A DNA stretch of 5,958 bases from Caldisericia bacterium (GTDB lineage: Bacteria; Caldisericota; Caldisericia; UBA6126; JAGPKI01): positions 1 to 5,958 of the forward strand of contig JAGPKI010000090.1 of assembly GCA_018054005.1 (NCBI GenBank). Direction: 5' to 3'. Made by a program: the position numbers and the translations under genes. The notes beneath the pieces are model-generated. The model was not told the origin of the DNA and made no database searches. It saw nothing but the letters and a program-made list of their open reading frames with translations. This document shows, piece after piece, positions 1-4,918 of this stretch. The first letter of the stretch is position 1. Each line of letters starts with the position of its first letter.

Positions 1-637
1 GCTTTTCTCCGTCGAAATTATACAAGTAGGAAAGTTGATAAATGTCATAAAAATCCTTCATTCTACTATTAAAAATACTCAATTTAATCATCGCTTCAAA
101 CTTTTCTGATACAAAACTTTCTATAGGATATGCTTTTAGTTTTGTTGGTTCGCCCAACAGAGAAGGAAACTCAACAATATCTGCATCGGAAACTAATATA
201 TCACCAAAACCTATGTCAATTTGCACTGTCTTTTTAGTTTTCCCTAAAGTGCCTATAATTTTTACTCTTACGCCCTCGTAATTTGCGTCTTCTGTTATCC
301 TTTCTAATCTAATAGATGAAGAAACAAATTTAACGCCATCGTCATATTCTATTTTTGAAACTCCAATAAAAATTTCTTTTATTGTATCGAGTTCATTTTC
401 CAAATCCTCTGCAAGTAAATCTATGTCTTTAGTTGGGCGTGAAATAGGAAAATTTAAGCAGGTCAACAGCAGTCCTCCTTTTATGACAAAATTATCAGCA
501 AAGCTCGAGATAGACAACCTATACAGCAATCTTTCTTCAAAATATCTCAGTAATACAAAATCAAAATCTACATTTTCCTCTTTCGAGATATTTTTGAGCT
601 TATCCTGAATCGAAGCAATTTTATTTTTCTTATCCAT
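1..637 (-). CDS. abiEii: AbiEii-family nucleotidyltransferase toxin of a type IV toxin-antitoxin system (C-terminus beyond window edge)
   Basis: This is the toxin half of an AbiE pair. Family members are nucleotidyltransferases (DUF1814) that act in the cytoplasm, stop growth when active and in some systems abort phage infection. The reading frame is open from ATG at 637 to base 1 (212 codons) and continues outside the window; full-length homologues are usually about 250-300 residues. Visible motifs are the family-type N-terminus (KNKIASIQDKLKNISKEE, residues 4-21), VIKGGLLL at 51-58, the nucleotidyltransferase signature RPTKDIDLL at 67-75 with D71 and D73 as likely metal ligands, a further acidic motif VQIDIGFGD at 138-146 (D141), YPIESFVSEKFEAM at 170-183 and RMKDFYDIY at 192-200. 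It follows the antitoxin gene after 16 bp on the same strand. The start is supported by the N-terminal match, an in-frame stop just upstream and no later Met until residue 183. The only Shine-Dalgarno-like bases (AAAAGAG) lie one base from the ATG, so translation is probably weak or coupled to the antitoxin gene. Family assignment is confident; the actual target is unknown. Confidence 0.93.
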   Translation of the reverse strand, partial: MDKKNKIASIQDKLKNISKEENVDFDFVLLRYFEERLLYRLSISSFADNFVIKGGLLLTCLNFPISRPTKDIDLLAEDLENELDTIKEIFIGVSKIEYDDGVKFVSSSIRLERITEDANYEGVRVKIIGTLGKTKKTVQIDIGFGDILVSDADIVEFPSLLGEPTKLKAYPIESFVSEKFEAMIKLSIFNSRMKDFYDIYQLSYLYNFDGEK

Positions 638-653
638 TCTCTTTTGATATTAA

Positions 654-1256
654 TTAAATCATTGCGCTTATCCAAATTTTCATTATCGACTCAACGCGGC
701 ATATTTTTGCGTACTTCATAAGTTTTTCGAGGTCACGGTCTTTTCTCTTCAGGTATTCGGAAAGAGCTTCTTTTGCTATATCTATGCCAAGTTTATTTCT
801 ATAGCGGAAACAATCACAAATTGTTTTCTCTCTGCGATAAATACGAACTTTATGTTTGTTAATAATTATTGTGTCTATGCCAGCTTCGAATTGTTTTTCA
901 GAGAAGTAGTAGAATTTAACAGGTGGATACTCTATCTTTGGCTTCCATGATTTTCGGTTTATTGCAACAGAGATAGTTCTTGGGTTAAAAGTTGTAAGCT
1001 CATAATAGGAAAGGGCTGAAAGTAGACATATGACTCCATCGGGAACAGCATAACTAACATCAACGAAACCTTGATTTGATGTAGTAATTGTATCGGTAAG
1101 CTTATAAATTCCAGGTTTAATTTTGGTAATGATTTTATTATCAACCGCGGATTTAAAATCTCTTGGGTGGATACCTTTTTTGCGAACTTTTTTTGAAGTT
1201 GCATATCCTCCAGCCGATTCAAATACCTTTTTTATTTGTTTTTCTTTATTCTTCAT
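654..1256 (-). CDS. abiEi: AbiEi-family antitoxin and transcriptional autoregulator of the type IV toxin-antitoxin system
   Basis: This 200-residue protein is the antitoxin partner of the AbiEii toxin encoded directly downstream. In studied type IV systems the antitoxin does not bind the toxin but counteracts it, and its winged-helix domain represses the operon. The N-terminal winged helix spans about residues 1-52, ending in the typical wing ITKIKPGIYKL. The C-terminal AbiEi domain carries the family signatures VICLLSALSYYELT (about 75-88), ISVAINRKSWKP, and REKTICDCFRYRNKLGIDIA (about 142-161). The protein is very basic, as fits DNA binding. I chose the ATG at 1256 because AAGGAG lies 6 bp upstream. 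A longer reading from 1322 would add 22 residues, but that extension is crossed by the promoter (-10 at 1287-1292) and would not be transcribed. The gene comes first in the operon, ahead of the toxin. Confidence 0.92.
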   Translation of the reverse strand: MKNKEKQIKKVFESAGGYATSKKVRKKGIHPRDFKSAVDNKIITKIKPGIYKLTDTITTSNQGFVDVSYAVPDGVICLLSALSYYELTTFNPRTISVAINRKSWKPKIEYPPVKFYYFSEKQFEAGIDTIIINKHKVRIYRREKTICDCFRYRNKLGIDIAKEALSEYLKRKDRDLEKLMKYAKICRVESIMKIWISAMI

Positions 1257-1262
1257 TTTTTT

Positions 1263-1268
1263 CTCCTT
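1263..1268 (-). promoter_or_regulatory. Ribosome binding site deciding the abiEi start
   Basis: AAGGAG on the minus strand is followed by six A residues and then the ATG at 1256. This good Shine-Dalgarno at ideal spacing selects that start over the in-frame ATGs at 1274, 1286, 1316 and 1322, none of which fits the promoter position. Confidence 0.8.
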
Positions 1269-1277
1269 GGACATTTT

Positions 1278-1305
1278 CCTCGGCATATTATAACATATGT
1301 TGAGG
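1278..1305. promoter_or_regulatory. Imperfect inverted repeat over the abiE -10 box, probable AbiEi operator
   Basis: Arms 1278-1288 (CCTCGGCATAT) and 1295-1305 (ATATGTTGAGG) match as inverted repeats at 9 of 11 positions across a 6-bp centre. The centre and left arm cover the -10 box and predicted start point. A second, nested perfect palindrome, AACATATGTT (1292-1301), lies just behind the -10. AbiEi proteins are known to bind inverted repeats in their own promoter, so this is a natural operator; binding here is inferred. Confidence 0.55.
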
Positions 1306-1315
1306 TTTTTGTCCA
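1287..1315 (-). promoter_or_regulatory. Sigma-A-type promoter of the abiE operon
   Basis: Reading the minus strand, a -35 box TGGACA (1310-1315, five of six consensus bases) and a perfect -10 box TATAAT (1287-1292) are separated by exactly 17 bp. Transcription should begin near 1280, giving a leader of about 24 nt to the abiEi ATG at 1256. This is the best promoter in the window. Confidence 0.8.
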
Positions 1316-1471
1316 TAGTCAAACTTTTATATACTGAATAATCACCTTTTTATGACTGCGCTAAAATGAAAACAACTTTTTAGGATATCAAATTAATATT
1401 AGAGAGAAGACAATTATATACACTAACTTTTAGCCTTGTTTCGACTCCTGCTATGCGTGCCAAAGTTTTAA
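1316..1471. other. Divergent spacer with no recognisable gene
   Basis: Between the abiE promoter and the coding-like remnant that begins at 1472, I see no open frame with codon bias, no RNA gene and no strong hairpin. The sequence is AT-rich, with a slightly more GC-rich patch around 1435-1465. It separates the minus-strand abiE operon from the plus-strand genes. Confidence 0.4.
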
Positions 1472-1621
1472 AGGCAGATTGAGGAATATCCCATTGAAAT
1501 TTTAGAATCTAAAAAATATTTTAATAAGTATGTCGAGAATCTTGAGTTTAAATTTCATACACAACGGATGTATAATATTTTTGTAAAAGAGGAGGTGCAC
1601 AAATGTCTCCAATTGCAATAG
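1472..1621 (+). pseudogene. Short coding-like remnant without a start codon, overlapping the next gene
   Basis: After a stop at 1469-1471 the frame is open for 49 codons, to a TAG at 1619-1621, and reads like a genuine charged, helix-prone peptide (for example EEYPIEILESKKYFNKYVEN, then LEFKFHTQRMYNIFVKEEVH). There is no usable start at its head; the only ATG is at 1568, leaving 17 residues. It ends 17 bp inside the following gene, in a different frame, and the SD of that gene lies within it. It could be the tail of a gene lost by deletion or frameshift whose product was translationally coupled to the membrane protein, or a chance open frame in AT-rich DNA. I do not recognise a family. Confidence 0.3.
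1571..1597 (+). promoter_or_regulatory. Possible -10 box and strong ribosome binding site of the small membrane protein gene
   Basis: A perfect TATAAT (1571-1576) stands 26 bp before the ATG, and an ideal AGGAGGTG (1590-1597) is followed by a 5-bp spacer to the ATG at 1603. The -35 is poor: TTAAAT at 1548-1553 is the only hexamer at 17 bp spacing, so the promoter is tentative while the ribosome binding site is clear. Confidence 0.45.
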
Positions 1622-1917
1622 TGCTAACTTCAAGTGGAGTAGCAGCCCTAATATCAGGGCTTATCACATTATTAGGTCAATATCTTGAGCGTAGAAATCG
1701 AAGGGATGAGCTTATTTTCACAAAAGCTTTAGAAATGGCCTATGAACGTTCTAAAATGATTCTTGATACTAAAAAAACTCAGCCAGGAATAAAAGTTAAG
1801 CTTCATGACAATATATACCTGGCGGAGACTTACTATCGTTGGCTTAATTATTTATATTCACATGGAAAGTTACCAGATGATGCGAAAGAAACAACTGAAG
1901 ACGGGGAAGGCGTGTGA
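1603..1917 (+). CDS. Small single-pass membrane protein of unknown function
   Basis: This 104-residue protein is not one I recognise. It opens with a hydrophobic, glycine- and serine-containing segment (about residues 4-25) that is a clear transmembrane helix. It is followed at once by the basic cluster ERRNRRDE (29-36), which by the positive-inside rule places the rest in the cytoplasm. The body (about 36-92) is a mixed-charge, probably helical region with an aromatic patch YYRWLNYLY (77-85). The tail is acidic (KETTEDGEGV). The start is supported by an ideal AGGAGGTG five bases upstream. No partner gene is adjacent: abiE diverges to the left and the next plus-strand gene begins 284 bp downstream. 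Size and layout resemble small prophage or mobile-element membrane proteins, but that is only resemblance. It is a real gene by ribosome binding site and composition; the function is open. Confidence 0.72.
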   Translation: MSPIAIVLTSSGVAALISGLITLLGQYLERRNRRDELIFTKALEMAYERSKMILDTKKTQPGIKVKLHDNIYLAETYYRWLNYLYSHGKLPDDAKETTEDGEGV

Positions 1918-2049
1918 TAAAATAAATGTTTTTAAGACTATTAAATTAATGATCAAATTTTTTATGAGAAGGAATTTTAACTATATAATTTCTTGAGTAT
2001 CTGGCTCTTATGCTTTAAGTTTTTTAACAAAAAATTGTTGAAATTGAAT

Positions 2050-2078
2050 TTGTTGACTTTACATATTTTGTGTAAAAT
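2050..2078 (+). promoter_or_regulatory. Possible promoter of the beta-propeller protein gene
   Basis: TTGTTG (2050-2055) and TAAAAT (2073-2078, five of six consensus bases) are 17 bp apart. The same stretch carries a perfect 6-bp inverted repeat TTTACA/TGTAAA (2058-2063 and 2071-2076) that would overlap the -10. A better -35, TTGACT at 2053-2058, has no matching -10 at normal spacing. If correct, the leader is about 115 nt long and contains a weak AACAAT/ATTGTT hairpin (2142-2162). Tentative. Confidence 0.3.
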
Positions 2079-2183
2079 TTATCAAGTAGTAAAATGATAT
2101 AAGTGATAGAATTTTTTTCTACTTATATTTTTGTGAGGTCAAACAATTTAGGAGTTATTGTTAATTTAAATATATTTGATAGA

Positions 2184-2190
2184 AAGGAGG
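2184..2190 (+). promoter_or_regulatory. Strong ribosome binding site of the beta-propeller protein gene
   Basis: AAGGAGG, fully complementary to the 16S rRNA tail, sits 11 bp before the ATG at 2202. The spacing is somewhat long but acceptable, and no other start lies nearby. Confidence 0.7.
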
Positions 2191-2201
2191 AGAGTTAAAA
2201 A

Positions 2202-4004
2202 ATGAAGAAATATTTGGCAATTTTGTTAATTATCTCGATGGTTTTCTCTATGATTTTATTAGAAACTGAGAGATATAAAGTGTTAGCTGATGGTCAGCCT
2301 ATTTGGCCAATGTTTAGGTATGATTCTGGGAATACGGGACAATGCCCTTACAACACTGCTCAAAATGGCGGGAGCTTAAAGTGGAAATTAAACATGCAAG
2401 GACTACCTACGATTGGGTCAGATGGGACTATATATATTCTTAGTAACTATCTTTATGCAATTAATCCAGATAATGGGACTATCAAAGTAAGATATCCAGA
2501 TGGAGAAGGTCTTGGCTTGAGTGGCTCTCCAGCTATTGCACAAGATGGAACAATTTATTGTGGTTCTTATGATTGTCTATGGGCATTTAGTCCTGATGGA
2601 AAACCTAAGTGGAAAACCCAGCTTTATATGGCTGGCGGACTTAGTTCACCAGTAATTGGACCAGATGAGACAATATATATTCATGGATACGGTAACGGGA
2701 ATTTATACGCAATTGATCATAATGGCAATATTAAATGGTCATTAAAAGCTGGTTGGATGGGGCAAGAGCCAGCAATTAGCAAGGATAATATTATATATGT
2801 AAGTGGAATTGAAGTAGATGATCACTTATATAATGTCTATTATGTTTATGCTTTGAACTCAGAAGGAACAATAAAGTGGAAGCACAATGTAGGAGGAATT
2901 ATATACAGTTCTTTGGTTGTTTCTTCTTCAGGAATAGTATATGCACCTGCATCCACTCCAGATGGAGTCATTCTATGTGCAATGAATTCTAATGGTATAC
3001 TTTTGTGGGAAAAATCTTTTCCCTCTTTGACAAGTTGTCATACTACACCCGCTGTAGGCAAAGATTGTACTATTTATTTAGGGGCTGATTATATTTATGC
3101 ATTGAATTCTGATGGTTCTACAAAATGGAAATTTTCAGATGGATTTAGTGATAACTTTTCTTCTCCTGTAGTAAGCGCTGATGGAATAGTATACTCCCTT
3201 TGCTATTCGGCCGGCCCAGATGGCCTTAAGTGTATGCTTTATGCAATAAATCCGGATGGTACCTTAAGATGGAAGTATGAAAAAGGTGGGAATCTTCTTG
3301 ATAATAACTGTGTAATTATAGGTACGGATGGAACAATATATGTTTCGAACAACGATATTCATGCTCTTTATAGTACAATTGGGCAGTATACAATAAAATC
3401 CACTTCTAGCATTGGTGGTTCAATTTCTCCTACAGGTTTAGTAAGGGTTGAGTCTAGGGATACAGAAGTTTTTAATATTATTCCTGATTTAGGGTATAAA
3501 ATAAAGGACGTAATAGTTGACGGAGTATCTAAAGGTGCTGTGTCAACTTATACATTTGCAAACATTACCCAAGACCATACAATCTCTGCGATCTTTGAAA
3601 AAAGAATAACAGATACAGTTATTATACTTAAGGTAGGAAGTAAGAAATTTACAGTAAGTGGAGAAGTAAGAACTCTTGACTATCCACCTATTATAAAAAA
3701 TGATAGGACTCTTGTGCCTATAAGGGCAATTGTTGAAGCGTTTGGTGGAAAGGTTGACTGGGAACCGGCAATAGCAAGAGTAAATATTTCACTAGATACA
3801 CATTTTCTATATCTTCAAATTGGAAATCCATTCGCCGGCGTGGATGGGGACTTGGTTCAAATTGACCCTTTAAATTCGAGTGTTGTTCCTGAAATTATTA
3901 ATGGGAGGACAATGTTACCACTTAGGTTTGTAGCAGAATCTCTTGGTTGCACTGTTGATTGGGACGGAACTACAAAGACAATTACAATAAGATATAGTGG
4001 ATAA
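2202..4004 (+). CDS. Exported PQQ-like beta-propeller protein with InlB-type repeat and C-terminal copper-amine-oxidase-like domain
   Basis: The 600-residue product is exported. It has a signal peptide with KK at 2-3, a hydrophobic core at about 4-20 and a likely cleavage after VLA at 27-29; no lipobox cysteine is present. Residues about 33-392 form a PQQ-like/WD-type beta-propeller. The repeating unit, of the type LYAINPDGTIKW, recurs near 84, 126, 168, 215, 258, 298 and 346, with a final half-repeat at 386. The spacing is 40-48 residues, and the first strand (SLKW, 58-61) is positioned to close the ring, so eight blades are likely. Residues about 396-467 resemble a divergent InlB B-repeat (GGSISPTG, then ITQDHTISAIFEK). 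Residues about 475-597 are a copper amine oxidase N-terminal-like module (PF07833 type) with two copies of its core motif: RTLVPIRAIVEAFGGKVDW at 502-520 and RTMLPLRFVAESLGCTVDW at 569-587. The catalytic amine oxidase domain is absent, so oxidase activity should not be inferred. A surface binding or scaffold role is plausible. No sortase signal or SLH domain is present. It stands alone, after a long leader. Confidence 0.9.
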   Translation: MKKYLAILLIISMVFSMILLETERYKVLADGQPIWPMFRYDSGNTGQCPYNTAQNGGSLKWKLNMQGLPTIGSDGTIYILSNYLYAINPDNGTIKVRYPDGEGLGLSGSPAIAQDGTIYCGSYDCLWAFSPDGKPKWKTQLYMAGGLSSPVIGPDETIYIHGYGNGNLYAIDHNGNIKWSLKAGWMGQEPAISKDNIIYVSGIEVDDHLYNVYYVYALNSEGTIKWKHNVGGIIYSSLVVSSSGIVYAPASTPDGVILCAMNSNGILLWEKSFPSLTSCHTTPAVGKDCTIYLGADYIYALNSDGSTKWKFSDGFSDNFSSPVVSADGIVYSLCYSAGPDGLKCMLYAINPDGTLRWKYEKGGNLLDNNCVIIGTDGTIYVSNNDIHALYSTIGQYTIKSTSSIGGSISPTGLVRVESRDTEVFNIIPDLGYKIKDVIVDGVSKGAVSTYTFANITQDHTISAIFEKRITDTVIILKVGSKKFTVSGEVRTLDYPPIIKNDRTLVPIRAIVEAFGGKVDWEPAIARVNISLDTHFLYLQIGNPFAGVDGDLVQIDPLNSSVVPEIINGRTMLPLRFVAESLGCTVDWDGTTKTITIRYSG

Positions 4005-4243
4005 ATAAAAAATTGGGATTTCAAAGCTCTTAGTTTTTTTGTAAATTAGTTAAGTAGCACATTCAGGATTAAGCTTTTCGAATATAGATTTGGTCAAAAG
4101 CAAAACGTATTAAGAAGATTGTTTGCTTTAATTATTTGTTATTTTTATAAAAATTACTTATGAGTATTCCTACGCCGAATCTTAAATTTTTATTAAATTC
4201 GCTTCTGTTTTTTAGATTTATAAAGAGATGTAACTTTATCTGT
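4005..4243. other. AT-rich intergenic stretch downstream of the propeller gene
   Basis: I see no gene here. A T7 run at 4034-4040 follows no convincing stem. An 8-bp inverted repeat AAAGCAAA/TTTGCTTT (4097-4104 and 4122-4129, 17-base loop) followed by T-rich sequence is the nearest thing to a terminator for the upstream gene, but the loop is long and the stem AT-rich. On the minus strand, codons from 4243 down to 4196 still look faintly coding and may be the far end of the decayed gene described next. Confidence 0.35.
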
Positions 4244-4553
4244 TTAAATGTAAGTTTTTGGCATATCATCTAAATTTAATTCCTTTAAATGCAGACTACC
4301 AACGAGGAAACTCCTTTAAACTTAATTTCTATTAGTATTTTCTTATTTTCTTTGTTCTGGATAATAAGTTTGACAAATCCTGAATTTGATGTCTAGGCAT
4401 AATATTCAAACAGTTCATCTAATGCAACATAAGGAGTATAAAATGTATCATATTCTATTGTTATAGGTACAGTTATTTCGTACTGACTGTTTTCTTTGTT
4501 GTTATCCATATCGTAGATGTAATTTCCTAAGTTAATATCAATATATTATAGGG

Positions 4554-4596
4554 CTTACCTTCCGAAATAATTGACTTATAATTATTTCGGATTAAG
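4554..4596. repeat. Long perfect hairpin (12-bp arms, 7-base loop) with short outer extension
   Basis: Arms 4561-4572 (TCCGAAATAATT) and 4580-4591 (AATTATTTCGGA) are exact inverted repeats around the loop GACTTAT. An outer CTTA/TAAG pair (4554-4557 and 4593-4596) extends the stem after a small internal bulge. Neither strand has a T-run next to it, so it is not a typical intrinsic terminator. It lies in the gap between two pieces of the decayed gene. Confidence 0.75.
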
Positions 4597-4600
4597 TGGA

Positions 4601-4644
4601 TTAGATTTTGTAATGAATATTTAATTAAAATATTCAAAATCTAA
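4601..4644. repeat. Second long hairpin, 17 paired bases with a 5-base bulge
   Basis: Bases 4601-4609 (TTAGATTTT) pair with 4636-4644, and 4615-4622 (GAATATTT) pair with 4628-4635. This leaves a 5-base bulge (4610-4614) on one side and a 5-base loop (AATTA). It begins only four bases after the neighbouring hairpin and includes the stop codon of the first piece of the decayed gene. It is very AT-rich, so its significance alone is modest; the tandem arrangement makes it more notable. Confidence 0.6.
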
Positions 4645-4897
4645 ATTTATATTGTAAGTCTCGTTTAGAAATGATTTTATCTCACCTAAATTATTCTTAA
4701 CTTCAAAATCGCATTTTGTTCTCTTGTTAAAGTCTTCTTTAAGTTCTTTGCAATTAAGGTTACTATTATTTGAAAATAAAATATAATTCTGTTTTTTATT
4801 TGTTTTGCATATCTTATATCAGAGAAAATTCTAAGGTTATCTTACTCTTTTTGGTATGATTCCCGTAGGATTTTCTTTTTCCTTTGAATCTTTTTAC

Positions 4898-4913
4898 TAT
4901 AATAGTGTGGAGG
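4898..4913 (+). promoter_or_regulatory. malQ ribosome binding site, with a TATAAT just before it
   Basis: GGAGG (4909-4913) lies five bases before the malQ ATG and is a convincing ribosome binding site. A perfect TATAAT (4898-4903) precedes it, but a start point near 4910 would fall inside the ribosome binding site, and the hexamer 17 bp upstream (CTTTTT) is no -35. That promoter is therefore doubtful and the real one may lie further upstream. Confidence 0.5.
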
Positions 4914-4918
4914 CGAAA

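Larger units (their letters stand above)
4244..4818 (-). pseudogene. Decayed minus-strand gene of unknown family, broken by stops, frameshifts and a hairpin region
   Basis: No intact frame survives, but the minus strand reads as coding in consecutive pieces. From 4818 to 4624 there is an open frame of 65 codons without a start (includes KELKEDFNKRTKCDFEVKNN, then GEIKSFLNETYNINLDFEYF), ending in TAA at 4621-4623. A hairpin-rich stretch follows. From 4544 to 4285 a second frame contains EITVPITIEYDTFYTPYVAL, an internal TAG at 4393-4395, then SGFVKLIIQNKENKKILIEI, ending at TAA 4285-4287. A frame change near 4290 gives LHLKELNLDDMPKTYI before TAA at 4244-4246. Just before the first piece, another frame (IFSDIRYAKQIKNRIIFYF, about 4780-4836) suggests an additional frameshift and a more distant original start. 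The pieces are Lys-, Asn-, Ile- and Glu-rich with no signal peptide or membrane helix visible. I do not recognise the family. Chance open frames are possible in AT-rich DNA, but several residue-biased pieces in a row on one strand favour a dead gene. Confidence 0.5.

Noticed and set aside
423..608. 61-codon open frame on the plus strand
   Set aside because: It lies entirely antisense to the well-supported AbiEii coding sequence and has no ribosome binding site or family resemblance.
959..1222. 87-codon minus-strand open frame
   Set aside because: It is an out-of-frame shadow of the antitoxin gene, which has clear family motifs in its own frame.
1805..1996. 63-codon plus-strand open frame
   Set aside because: Its first half is an alternative frame of the small membrane protein gene and the rest reads through AT-rich intergenic DNA; no ribosome binding site is present.
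2028..2045. AACAA-AAAA-TTGTT hairpin after the small membrane protein gene
   Set aside because: A 5-bp all-but-AT stem with no clean T-run after it is expected by chance in this composition.
3624..3992. Copper amine oxidase enzyme
   Set aside because: Only the N-terminal-like module is present; there is no catalytic domain, no topaquinone tyrosine motif and no copper-ligand histidine set, so it is not an oxidase.
4010..4045. Rho-independent terminator after the propeller gene
   Set aside because: There is a T7 run, but I could not find a GC-bearing stem immediately before it.
4097..4129. AAAGCAAA/TTTGCTTT hairpin as terminator
   Set aside because: The 17-base loop, AT-rich stem and interrupted T tract make it weak; noted only as an inverted repeat.
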